DNA of 44,273 bases from Actinomyces culturomici (GTDB lineage: Bacteria > Actinomycetota > Actinomycetes > Actinomycetales > Actinomycetaceae): contig NZ_LS991318.1 of NCBI RefSeq assembly GCF_900499005.1, positions 151,267 to 195,539 on the forward strand, given 5' to 3'. Below, piece after piece: positions 1 to 10,310 of the stretch (position 1 is its first letter; every line of letters starts with the position of its first letter). The notes under the pieces were generated by a model that ran no database searches, was not told the origin of the DNA, and worked only from the letters and a program-made list of their open reading frames with translations. A program made the position numbers and the translations under genes.

Positions 1-44
1 TGGTTGTCTATCGTAGGCCGTCCAAAGTTTCTCACCCCTCTCTA

Positions 45-689
45 TTGGCCTGCTCGGCCAGGGTGGTAGAAGGGCCCGCCCCGGACCCGCTCCGCCCCCC
101 GCCCGGCCCGCCCCTCCTCGGAGCGGAGGGCGACGCGCCCGCGCCGACGCCAGATCGGGACGCGCCGCGGCCGCCCGAGACCGCCGCTTCCGCGCCGTCG
201 ACCCCTCTCGGCGGACCCGCGGCCCTGCCCATCAACCCCGAGGCCCTCGAGGAGACGATGACGCCGGAGATGCTCGAGCGCCTCCGCAGCGCCGCGGGGG
301 CCGAGGAGACGGTGATGCGCCGCGTCCCCGTCGGCGCAGCGCGACAGCCCGTCGGCTACCTCGTCCACGGGGGGAGCGCCCCCGTCGAGGCGAGCCGCGA
401 CGTCGTTATCGGCCGCGACCCCGACGCCCGAGCGCTCACCGGTCGTCCGGCGGCGACGACGCTGCGCCTCCTGAGCCCCGCCCATGAGATCTCCCGCTCC
501 CACTGCGCAGTCATCGCGACCGCTCCGGGCGCCTGGTCGCTCATGGACCTCGGATCGGCGAACGGGACGCTCCTGCGCCACGCGGACGGCTCGGTCGACG
601 AGGCCGCGCCCATGCTCGTGCTGCCCCTCGCCGACGGGGACCTCATCGACGTCGGCGAATCGACGACCATCGAATTCAGGATCCGCTGA
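45..689 (+). CDS. FHA-domain protein, 5' end uncertain
   Basis: The C-terminal ~115 residues form a forkhead-associated phosphothreonine-binding domain: a GRDP strand, then ISRSH (the S-x-x-H signature) and DLGSANGT (the N-G turn that contacts phosphopeptide). The first ~100 residues are Pro/Ala-rich linker. The frame is open to the left window edge, so the TTG at 45 is only a nominal start. Codons before about position 70 lack the GC-rich third positions seen later, and a GTG at 63 is an alternative, so the true N-terminus may lie upstream or just inside. FHA proteins commonly accompany type VII secretion loci and Ser/Thr kinases; the mycosin-like and WXG100-like genes nearby suggest the former. 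The partner is not visible. Confidence 0.8.
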   Translation: MACSARVVEGPAPDPLRPPPGPPLLGAEGDAPAPTPDRDAPRPPETAASAPSTPLGGPAALPINPEALEETMTPEMLERLRSAAGAEETVMRRVPVGAARQPVGYLVHGGSAPVEASRDVVIGRDPDARALTGRPAATTLRLLSPAHEISRSHCAVIATAPGAWSLMDLGSANGTLLRHADGSVDEAAPMLVLPLADGDLIDVGESTTIEFRIR

Positions 690-751
690 TGCGACCCCTC
701 GCGCACCCGACCGACGCACGACCGACGACCCCTCGAGACGAAGGACTCGCC

Positions 752-1300
752 ATGCCCCTCCTCGCTTCCCGCGCGACGCGCGCCCTCGCCCTCGTCCTCC
801 TCGCCGCGGGCGCCCTCACGGCCTGCTCGGACGAAGGGGGCGGAGCCTCGGCCGGCGGTCCGAACGAGAAGGCGATCGACGCGCTCGCCTACATCGGCGA
901 CGGCCTCAAGGAGGATTACAAGAAGCAGGTCGCGGCCGCCGATTCCGAGGACGCGAAGACGGCGATCGTCGAGGAGGCGACCCGCGTGAGCGGCGTCGTC
1001 GGCCAGAAGCTCACCTACTTCGACGTCGACCCGGGGACTCCGCGCACGCTCGAGCTCGCGAAGGACGGGACCGTCGCCGCCTCGGAGAAGGAGCTCTCCG
1101 GAATGATGTCGTACGCGACGCACTGGCGCGTCGGCGACCGGACGATCGACCTCTGCGAGGACGAGAAGTGCGCCTACTACTCCTCGTGGAGGATCAGCGT
1201 CGACGACGAGGCGGCCTCGACCCTTCTCTACACCTTCACCCTCGACACGGGCGACGTGACGAGCGATCAGGAGACTCTCCGCCGATTCCTCGCCGAGTAG
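752..1300 (+). CDS. Small secreted lipoprotein of unknown function
   Basis: The 182-residue product begins with a lipoprotein signal peptide: Arg residues, a hydrophobic run, then the lipobox LTAC with Cys25 as the lipidated residue. The ATG at 752 follows a good ribosome site (GAAGGA at 740-745, six-base spacing), which decides it over an upstream in-frame start at 689. The mature part is acidic, with many Asp/Glu/Lys residues and one later Cys. No family was recognised. It lies 62 bases after the FHA gene on the same strand and faces the mycosin-like gene, so it may belong to the type VII secretion neighbourhood. Function is not inferred. Confidence 0.78.
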   Translation: MPLLASRATRALALVLLAAGALTACSDEGGGASAGGPNEKAIDALAYIGDGLKEDYKKQVAAADSEDAKTAIVEEATRVSGVVGQKLTYFDVDPGTPRTLELAKDGTVAASEKELSGMMSYATHWRVGDRTIDLCEDEKCAYYSSWRISVDDEAASTLLYTFTLDTGDVTSDQETLRRFLAE

Positions 1301-1320
1301 CCGGTCGCGCGCGGGAGACG

Positions 1321-1351
1321 GCGGGCCGCCTCGAACGGGCGGCCGGCCCGC
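1321..1351. terminator. Hairpin between convergent genes
   Basis: GCGGGCC at 1321-1327 pairs with GGCCCGC at 1345-1351, with an inner GCC/GGC pairing. It lies just after the lipoprotein stop and before the stop of the oppositely directed subtilase. There is no U tract, which is usual in very GC-rich genomes. Likely a shared terminator. Confidence 0.45.
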
Positions 1352-1380
1352 GCATCCCCCGCCCGCAGGCGCGCGGTCCC

Positions 1381-1415
1381 GCCCTCGTCGATCCTCACGA
1401 GGCCGGAGCCGCGCC
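1381..1415. repeat. CTCGTCGATC palindromic repeat, degenerate copy
   Basis: CCTCGT and ACGAGG (1383-1388 and 1397-1402) form an inverted repeat around a GATC-containing centre, followed by a GC-rich flank (GGAGCCGCGCC) also found at 26761. It is one of several dispersed copies; the perfect one is at 24612-24629. Confidence 0.5.
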
Positions 1416-1432
1416 GCCGTCGGGCGGAGCTG

Positions 1433-2569
1433 TCAGCGGTGGTAGCGCGGAGAGGTGCCGAGGCGCGTGATCTCCGGGAAGTTCGCGAGGATCGCGTCGT
1501 TGTCCCCCCGGTAGACGTAGTCGGCGTCGTTCGCGTCGATGACGGTCGGATCGACGAGCCCGTCGGAGTAGTCCGCCAGTTGATCCTTCGTCGGGAGCCA
1601 TTCGGCGACGCCCTTGTCGAGGAGCGGATGGGCGTCCTCGAACTTCGTCGGATCGGTCGTGATGAGTCCCTGCGGGGAGAGGAGCCCGTATCCGTAGACG
1701 TCGTCGCGCTCCTCGTCGTCGCCGCGCGTCGCGGTCTCGAGGAGGAGACGGATGATCTGATCGCCGGTCGCGTCCGGCCACTTCTGCATGGCGACGGCGA
1801 GGAATCCGGAGACGAGCGCCGTCGACACGGACGTTCCCCGCATATCGCGGATCGCGTTGTCCGGGAGATTCCGGACGGTCGCGAAGCCGGGTGCGGAGAT
1901 CGTCACGGACTCGCCCGTGTTGGAGAAGTCGGCGTGGACTCCGTCGCCGTCCGTCGAGCCGACGCCGATCGTCGTGTTCATCGAACCGAGGGAGTCCTTC
2001 GCGTTGCGGACGGACTCGTTGCCGGACGCGACGACGACGGGGATCCCCTTCATCTCGGCCCTCGCGAGCGCGTACTCGACGTCGTCGCGGAACCCGGCGA
2101 AGGAGATCGAGATGATGTCCGCGCCGTCGTCGATCGCCTGATTGATCGCGTAGCCCAGGCCGCGATGACCGGCGCACTCGTCGGTCGGCCGCTCGGTCGC
2201 CAGGCCGATGCGCGTGTAGAAGTGGATCTTGGCCCCCGGCGCGACCCCGTAGTCCTTCGAGGCGATGAGGGCGGTCATCGCGGACCCGTGGGTGATCGAC
2301 TCGTCCTCGTAGTTCTCGACGGGGCACACGTCGTGCACCGTGATGTCGGAGCCCGCGAGTTCGGGGATGCTCGTGTCGATCCGTCCGTCGATGATCCCGA
2401 TCGTCACGCCCTCGCCCGTGAGTCCGTGCTCGTGGAGGTAGGGGATGCCGAGGACCTCGGAGAAGGGCTGGGTCCTGATCGTGTCGTCGGCCCGCGCGGC
2501 GGGGACGACGAGGGCGCCGAGCAGGGCGAGGGCGCCGAGGGCTCCGACGGCTCGGATCCGTGCGCTCAC
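1433..2569 (-). CDS. Mycosin-like subtilisin-family (S8) serine peptidase
   Basis: A 378-residue secreted subtilase. Signal peptide at residues 1-27 (ends ARA). The catalytic triad is visible: Asp61 in IGIIDGRID, His94 in THGSAMTALIA, Ser247 in RGTSVSTALVSG; Asn184 in VVVASGNE is the oxyanion residue. Cys82 and Cys132 are probably a disulphide. The start is GTG at 2569, overlapping the upstream gene's stop as GTGA, which indicates translational coupling. Mycosins (MycP) are membrane-anchored subtilases of type VII secretion systems; this protein resembles them in its catalytic domain and neighbours but shows no C-terminal membrane helix, so it would be released or held by partners. Last gene of the leftward operon from 4614. 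General secreted subtilase is the alternative. Confidence 0.88.
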   Translation of the reverse strand: MSARIRAVGALGALALLGALVVPAARADDTIRTQPFSEVLGIPYLHEHGLTGEGVTIGIIDGRIDTSIPELAGSDITVHDVCPVENYEDESITHGSAMTALIASKDYGVAPGAKIHFYTRIGLATERPTDECAGHRGLGYAINQAIDDGADIISISFAGFRDDVEYALARAEMKGIPVVVASGNESVRNAKDSLGSMNTTIGVGSTDGDGVHADFSNTGESVTISAPGFATVRNLPDNAIRDMRGTSVSTALVSGFLAVAMQKWPDATGDQIIRLLLETATRGDDEERDDVYGYGLLSPQGLITTDPTKFEDAHPLLDKGVAEWLPTKDQLADYSDGLVDPTVIDANDADYVYRGDNDAILANFPEITRLGTSPRYHR

Positions 2570-4053
2570 CACTGGTCGGACTCCTCCCGATCGAGGGGCG
2601 CGAGGTCGGAGGCGGTGCCCGAGGCGAGCGGGCTCGGGTCGATCGGGGCGGCGGCCTCGTCCTCGTTGAGCCTGAGGACCTCGTAGCCGATGCGCGATCG
2701 GCCGCGCCGCTTGCGATCCTCGGATCGGGAGGCTCCGGCCGGACCGTACGCGCCGGCGCCGCGGGCCGTCGCCCGTCCCGACGCGGCCTGCGAGGCGGCG
2801 CCCGCCTGCGCGCCCGAGAGCATCGGGCCGCGCGCGCCCGAGCCCGCGGCAGTGCCCGCCGCGGAGGCCGGGACGTTCGAACCGAGGGCCGCGCCCGCGG
2901 CGCCGCGCGCGGAGAGCGCCGAGCCGGACAGGGCGGAGGCGGAGGCGGAGCCGGGCGCGGTGGCCGCGCGGGCGGACAGGAGACCCGTCGAGGCGACGGA
3001 CGGGGCGAGCGCGGATCCCGAGGCGGTGCCCGTGATGAAGGTCGAGGCGCCGCCGAGGCCGCGCGCCGCGAGGGCGGACCCGCCGAGTCCGAGCATCCCG
3101 CCGACGAGGCCGGCCGCCGAGGCGTGCTGGGCGCCCGAGGCGGTCGTCGGCGCGTAGCCGGTGTAGGCGCGCCAGCGCGGATCGTCGATATTCGTCGTCG
3201 AGGGCGGGAGGTGACCGCCGACCGGGCCGTCCGCCGTCATCCGCTGATTGACGGGCGTGCGAAGGAGGTCGATGCGCGCGAGGCGCGCGGGATCGGTGAT
3301 CGGGTTCGACGCCGAACCGACGGCTCCGGGAGCGGGCCGCGTCCAGTTCACCGGGACGCCGGGCGTGAGGCTCTGGGTGCTCTTCGTCGAGAGGACCGCA
3401 CCGCCGACTCCCGCGCCGGCGAGGCGCGCGGTGTTGACGGCGGCGGAGGAGACGACGGCTCCCGCCGATGCGGTCGATGCGAACCCCGCCGACCGGCTGC
3501 CCGTGTATCCGGCGCCCGCCCCCGAATCGGGGGTCGTGTCCTCCCTCCATTCCCCGCCCCAGGTGACGGACTGGGCGCAGGAGGAGACGTCCGAGTTCAT
3601 CGTCGTGAGGATCGTGCCGGCCGCGCGGTCGCGTTCGGCGTACCTGCGGCGCTTGAGCTCGTCGGCGTAGACGCGGGCGCTCACCGTCTGTCCGCCGACC
3701 TCGACGTCGGGGCCGTTGGCGATGGACTGGGCCTCCGACTCGATCATCGCGTCGGTCGCGAGGCGGGAGAACCCGGAGCGGGCCGTCGCCATCGCCGAGC
3801 GTGCGGAGCGCTCCTGGGCGGTGTTCGCCTCGAATTCGGACTTCATCGTCGCGAGCCGCTGCGAGAACTCGCCGATCCACTGGCGGATCGCGGCGTCGAG
3901 GTCGCCGGACATGCCGGCGGAGTCGGCGAAGGCGGAGATCGCCTCCTTGCACTCGGTGATCGCGGTGCGGATGCCGTCCGAGAGGCTCTCCGCGCCGTAG
4001 GCGTCGGTGCTGAGGCCGTCGACCGCAGCCAGGCGCTTGTATTCGCCGCTCAT
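2566..4053 (-). CDS. Large Ala/Gly/Ser-rich type VII secretion-associated protein
   Basis: A 495-residue protein in two parts. Residues 1 to about 200 are predicted mostly helical and charged, with no signal peptide, as in the N-terminal targeting regions of type VII secretion substrates. From about 200 to 440 it is low-complexity Ala/Gly/Ser/Thr sequence with repeated SALSARGAAG-like patches, which recalls PPE/LXG-type cell-surface proteins in composition only. The C-terminus is charged (an RKRRGRSR stretch, then acidic). The ATG at 4053 has GGAGA at seven bases' spacing. It sits between the WXG100-like gene and the mycosin-like gene, overlapping the latter by 4 bases. No family was recognised; substrate or structural partner of the secretion system is inference. 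Confidence 0.7.
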   Translation of the reverse strand: MSGEYKRLAAVDGLSTDAYGAESLSDGIRTAITECKEAISAFADSAGMSGDLDAAIRQWIGEFSQRLATMKSEFEANTAQERSARSAMATARSGFSRLATDAMIESEAQSIANGPDVEVGGQTVSARVYADELKRRRYAERDRAAGTILTTMNSDVSSCAQSVTWGGEWREDTTPDSGAGAGYTGSRSAGFASTASAGAVVSSAAVNTARLAGAGVGGAVLSTKSTQSLTPGVPVNWTRPAPGAVGSASNPITDPARLARIDLLRTPVNQRMTADGPVGGHLPPSTTNIDDPRWRAYTGYAPTTASGAQHASAAGLVGGMLGLGGSALAARGLGGASTFITGTASGSALAPSVASTGLLSARAATAPGSASASALSGSALSARGAAGAALGSNVPASAAGTAAGSGARGPMLSGAQAGAASQAASGRATARGAGAYGPAGASRSEDRKRRGRSRIGYEVLRLNEDEAAAPIDPSPLASGTASDLAPLDREESDQW

Positions 4054-4104
4054 GCGTGATTCTCCGATTTCTTCGTCGCGATCGTGCGATGGGTGGTGCG
4101 CGGA

Positions 4105-4614
4105 TCACTCCGCGACGGGGAATCCGCCAGCGCGGGCGTACCCGGGCCCGGCGGGGACGGCGGGTCGGGCCGCCTCCGCCTTCTCGGCAGCGTCCTCGAA
4201 CGCGGTCGCCTCGGCGCCCTCGTTCTCCTTGTAGCTCGCCTCCGTTCGGGTGTCGGTCTCGACGTCGCGGGTGTTCGAGGAGATCTCGGTGAGGTTCTCC
4301 TCCATCTTCCGCGCGGCGCCGGCCGTGTCCTCCTCGTTCTCCTTGAAGGCCTCGGCGGTGGATCGCGTCGCCCGGACGAATCCGTCGAGCTGGTCGCGCA
4401 TGACGCCGAGCTCGTGCTCGAGGTAGAGGAGGTAGTCCGTGTAGCGCCCCTGGAACGAGGCGGGGCCGTCCTCGGCCCCCCATTTCGAGGAGCACTGGTA
4501 CCCGTTGATCGTCGCCGCATCGGTGACGGATCGGCTCGCCTGCTCGGAAGTCGAATCCTCGAGGGTCTTCGACGCCTGCGCGAGCTTTTCGGTGTTGAGC
4601 TCTGTCGTAGTCAT
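4105..4614 (-). CDS. WXG100-like helical protein
   Basis: A 169-residue acidic, mostly helical protein without a signal peptide. Near residue 45 it has KWGAEDG, where Trp45-Gly46 sits in a turn between two helical stretches. This resembles the W-x-G hairpin of ESAT-6/WXG100 proteins but is not an exact match and the protein is longer than the ~100-residue family norm. The Pro/Gly-rich tail could carry a secretion signal. ATG at 4614 is preceded by GAAGGA at seven bases. First gene of the leftward operon with the Ala/Gly-rich protein and the mycosin-like peptidase. It could instead be another coiled-coil family; the neighbours are the main argument for type VII secretion. Confidence 0.6.
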   Translation of the reverse strand: MTTTELNTEKLAQASKTLEDSTSEQASRSVTDAATINGYQCSSKWGAEDGPASFQGRYTDYLLYLEHELGVMRDQLDGFVRATRSTAEAFKENEEDTAGAARKMEENLTEISSNTRDVETDTRTEASYKENEGAEATAFEDAAEKAEAARPAVPAGPGYARAGGFPVAE

Positions 4615-4837
4615 TGGGTGTCCTTCGTCGACGGAGTCGGCTGCTCACGACTATAGGGGAACCGTTGGTCCGGCGATAGGGCGGAGCCCGCGGGCGCGGG
4701 CGCGCCGAACCTTTCAGAACAAATGTCAAAAGTGAGATGAGCAGCCTGTGTGGTGACTTAGGTCCCTTCCTTGATATCCTTCCGCTTGCGGTCCGAAGGC
4801 GGACCACCATTCGCGACAACGGAAGTTGAGGACCTCG

Positions 4838-7552
<2,715 letters not shown>

Positions 7553-7590
7553 TCACGATGTGATCGGGCGACTCTGACGCCGCATAGAGA

Positions 7591-7628
7591 GCGGGTGCGC
7601 CCCGGGCCAAGGCCCGGGGCGCACCCGC
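7591..7628 (+). terminator. 18-bp perfect stem after ppdK
   Basis: Bases 7591-7608 and 7611-7628 are perfect reverse complements separated only by AA. It lies 39 bases after the ppdK stop and before the convergent permease gene, so it probably ends both transcripts. It has no T tract. Confidence 0.75.
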
Positions 7629-7754
7629 TCGGCGTCGAGGGCTTCGCTTGAGCGCGAATGCCTCCTCAACCTGAGGGCGTTCCCGCGATCGGCGCAGAAG
7701 AGGGGCGCGCTGCGCACGCCCGCCGGGTGATCCCCTCGGCGGGGGCGGTGTGAT

Positions 7755-8840
7755 TCAGCCTGCGATGATGAAGCCGAGCACTCCGACGGAGGCGAGCGTC
7801 GTGATGATCGACAGGAGGAGCAGCAGACCGATCGAATAGGGGGCCGCGCGACGCAGAAGCTCGGGTTCCAGGCCCTCTCGTTTCACCGCGGTCGCCGCGA
7901 TGGCGAGGTTCTGCGGGCTCACGATCTTCCCGATGCCGCCGCCGATCTCGTTGACCGAGAGGAGGAGCTGGGGGCTGAGGCCCGTCTGCGCGGCGACCGC
8001 GGAATGGAGCGAGGCGAAACGGGCTCCCGCGGAGGTCGCTGAACCCGTGACCGCGGTGCCGATCCATCCGAGTACGGGGGCGAAGAAGGCGAAGGTGGTG
8101 CCGGTCGCGGCCAGTGCGGTGCCGATGGCCACGGTCTGCCCGGAGAAGTTCATCGTGTAGGCGAGCGCCATGACGGCGCTGATCGTGAGGATCGCCATGC
8201 GCAGCCCGATCACCGTGCGTCCAAGGGTCGCGATGCCCTTGGACATGCTGAAGGGGAAGCGTCCGCCGGAGGGATTCACCGAGTAGACGATCGTGACGAC
8301 GAGGGAGGCGAGGATGAGCATGGTCCCGGGCGAGGCGAGGGTTGAGATCGACAGGACCGTGTCGCCCGAGACTTCGCCGGCAGGGGTGAGGAGTCGGCCG
8401 TCGAGTCCGGGCCAGGGGATCTTGAGGTCGGTCGCCTTGAGGGCTGCGGGGAGGTTATAGAGCCAGACCGCCGCCACGACGATGTAGCAGATGACGAGTA
8501 AGCCGAAGGTGAGGCCCTGAGTCGGGGCGAGGGCCGCGAGGCCGAGAGGCATCTTGAATCCGAAGGCCGCGATGAGGAGGGCGACGGCGAGGGAGCCGAG
8601 TGCGCGCCAGTGCGTCGCGATCTTGAAGACTCCGAGCATGACGAAGAAGAGGGCGAGCGGGAGGAGGTCGAAGAGGGCCGAGAGGGGGAGCGAACCTGCG
8701 ACTGCGGTGGTCGATGGTGTGAAGGCGGCTGCGAGGACTGAGAACTCCTCGGGGGCGGCATCGGCGTGCGGGATCGGGCGGGGGCGTGCGGGATCGGGCG
8801 GCGTCGCCCTCCTGTCTGTTTCCGCTCGATTATCGCGCAT
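7755..8840 (-). CDS. LctP-family lactate permease, internally shortened
   Basis: The N-terminal third (LPLSALFDLLPLALFFVMLG, then a helix ending VWLYNL) and the C-terminal half (WPGLDGRLL, ATGTTFAFFAPVLGWIG, TGSATSAGARF, EIGGGIGKIVSPQNLAIA) match L-lactate permeases of the LctP/LldP family. The family is usually about 530-560 residues; this protein is 361 and jumps from YNL straight to the WPGLDG region. The conserved core that normally carries EGAAGFGTP is missing without loss of frame. It is therefore either a non-functional deletion derivative or a reduced transporter. The start is uncertain: ATG 8840 has no clear ribosome site, and the first ~35 residues, which include a 20-bp direct duplication (8763-8780 and 8783-8800), are unlike the family. 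Convergent with ppdK. Confidence 0.75.
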   Translation of the reverse strand: MRDNRAETDRRATPPDPARPRPIPHADAAPEEFSVLAAAFTPSTTAVAGSLPLSALFDLLPLALFFVMLGVFKIATHWRALGSLAVALLIAAFGFKMPLGLAALAPTQGLTFGLLVICYIVVAAVWLYNLPAALKATDLKIPWPGLDGRLLTPAGEVSGDTVLSISTLASPGTMLILASLVVTIVYSVNPSGGRFPFSMSKGIATLGRTVIGLRMAILTISAVMALAYTMNFSGQTVAIGTALAATGTTFAFFAPVLGWIGTAVTGSATSAGARFASLHSAVAAQTGLSPQLLLSVNEIGGGIGKIVSPQNLAIAATAVKREGLEPELLRRAAPYSIGLLLLLSIITTLASVGVLGFIIAG

Positions 8841-8914
8841 GGCGGGCGCTCTGGGATGCTTCCGGCTTCCGGAGTCTCACGATCGGAGATCCGTGGTCCG
8901 GACGTGCGCGCGGA

Positions 8915-8945
8915 TTGACAATTTAGATAAGGGTGTCCTTAACTA
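8915..8945 (+). promoter_or_regulatory. Promoter with DtxR/IdeR-type iron box
   Basis: A -35 TTGACA (8915-8920) is followed by TTAGATAAGGGTGTCCTTA (8923-8941), which agrees with the DtxR consensus TTAGGTTAGSCTAACCTAA at 13 of 19 positions. A -10 such as TTAACT or TAACTA lies at 8939-8945. A repressor here would cover the whole promoter. Precedes the DUF4418 gene; the region is sharply AT-richer than its surroundings. Confidence 0.65.
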
Positions 8946-9001
8946 TATCTGTCCAACCTCATCAGATATGTGCGCCCGCCAAAGAACAGAGGAGCGAACC
9001 C

Positions 9002-9418
9002 GTGTCGAAGAAGAATCTGGCGCTCGCCGTCGCCCCAGCAGCCTTGAGCCTCCTCCTCGCTCTTGGGGTCACGACGGTCTTCACCGCCTGTCACCGCCGC
9101 GAGGACGGCACCTGGATGCACTGTCACCAGTGTCAGAACACGGTCGCTGCGGGAGGGGTCGGCCTCGTCGCCCTCTTCGGTTCTGCCGCTTTCGTGAAGA
9201 ACAAGGGCATGAGAATTGGTCTTCAGTTCCTCGCCGTCATCGCGAGCGTTGTCCTCTTCTTCGTCCCCGGCGGAATCTGCCCTATGTGCATGATGAAGAA
9301 TATGCGCTGCTACACCGTCTTCCAGCCCTTCACCAGGGTGATGACGGTTCTTATCGCCCTGTCCGGCGCCGGGGCGCTCACCATCTCGGCGAAGCGCGGC
9401 AAGCAGGTCGTCGCCTGA
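9002..9418 (+). CDS. DUF4418-type Cys-rich small membrane protein
   Basis: A 138-residue protein with about four membrane helices. Helix 1 (residues 6-29) is followed by Cys30 and by HCHQC (Cys41-x-x-Cys44); a second motif, CPMCMMKNMRC, follows helix 3. These paired cysteines and histidines could bind metal or carry redox chemistry on the outer face. Pattern and neighbours match the DUF4418 family, often found next to FtsX-like permeases in iron-related clusters (from memory of the family). GTG 9002 follows GAGGAG at seven bases and was preferred over an upstream in-frame start at 8933 that falls inside the promoter. First gene of module 1 and directly under the iron box. Confidence 0.8.
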   Translation: MSKKNLALAVAPAALSLLLALGVTTVFTACHRREDGTWMHCHQCQNTVAAGGVGLVALFGSAAFVKNKGMRIGLQFLAVIASVVLFFVPGGICPMCMMKNMRCYTVFQPFTRVMTVLIALSGAGALTISAKRGKQVVA

Positions 9419-9419
9419 G

Positions 9420-10310
9420 GTGAGGGCGCGTGCCATCGCGCTTCCCGCCTCTCTCACGAGGGGGAAACGGTGTGTGATCGTCGTCGGTGCCGCGCTGCTC
9501 GCCCTCGTGCTCGCCCTCTTCTGGATCCACTCCCTTCGGATGGGGGCCGCCTATCGGGAGGCCCTCCGCCTTGAGAAGGCCGGTGAGCACGAGGGCGCCT
9601 ACGACGCCTATTCGCACCTCGGCGGATATGCCGACTCGGCCGAGCGCCTTCGCGCGATGATCGAAGCCGACCCCGCTCTTCCCTATCGTTCGGTGAAGAA
9701 GGGGGAGCTCATCGAGTTCGGCGCCTTTGAACAGGACGGCGATGCCGCGAACGGGCCGGAGCCGATCCACTGGATCGTCCTCGACAGGATCGATGAGAGA
9801 CTACTGCTGCTCAGCCGCGACTCCCTCGACGCCGCCCCCTACCATCGCGTCCCCTTCGAGCCCGTCACCTGGGAGCACTCCGACCTCAGGAGATGGATGA
9901 ACTCGGACTTCCTCGCAACGGCCTTCAGCGAGAAGGAACTCTGCCTCGTTCCGACGGTCGAGATCCCCAACACCCCGCAGTCCGCGACCGGCACCGCCGC
10001 GGGTCCCACGACGAGGGACCGGGTCTTCGCACTGAGTGAGACCGAGGCCTCGATCTACATCTCCGACGCCGTTGAGCGCGCCAGCCTCGGTTCGGCCGCC
10101 CTGTCTGCGGCGGTCGTGGCCGACGATTTGCCCGCTAACGAAGAGGGGTACGCTGACTGGTGGTTGCGCTCCCCGGGCACCTACGACTTCACGGCGCAGT
10201 ACATCGACCGTGAGGGCGTCCGTCATGGGTCTGGCGCCGCCGCCGATGCGACCTACGGGGTTCGCCCGGCTCTGTGGCTCGATACGAGGGCGGGAGGCGC
10301 CGACCGATGA
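9420..10310 (+). CDS. Membrane-anchored DUF6273-type protein
   Basis: A 296-residue protein with a positively charged N-terminus, one membrane helix (about residues 18-40), a short helical segment resembling a TPR-like unit (YREALRLEKAGEHEGAYDAY), and a C-terminal globular domain. That domain has the pattern of DUF6273: IEFGAFEQDGD, IHWIVLDR, LRRWMNSDFLATAFSEKE, WWLRSPG, GVRPALWL. The fold is related to formylglycine-generating-enzyme/C-type-lectin-like domains; no catalytic role is known to me. Topology suggests the domain is outside the cell. GTG 9420 starts one base after the previous stop; GTG 9474 has a better ribosome site (GAGGGG) but would delete the charged anchor. Its end overlaps the next gene as ATGA, so it is part of the module 1 operon. 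Confidence 0.72.
   Translation: MRARAIALPASLTRGKRCVIVVGAALLALVLALFWIHSLRMGAAYREALRLEKAGEHEGAYDAYSHLGGYADSAERLRAMIEADPALPYRSVKKGELIEFGAFEQDGDAANGPEPIHWIVLDRIDERLLLLSRDSLDAAPYHRVPFEPVTWEHSDLRRWMNSDFLATAFSEKELCLVPTVEIPNTPQSATGTAAGPTTRDRVFALSETEASIYISDAVERASLGSAALSAAVVADDLPANEEGYADWWLRSPGTYDFTAQYIDREGVRHGSGAAADATYGVRPALWLDTRAGGADR

Noticed and set aside
4758-4776. TTAGGT before ppdK as a fourth iron box
   Set aside because: Only the left half fits; the right half (TTCCTTGA) does not match, and ppdK has no clear iron link.
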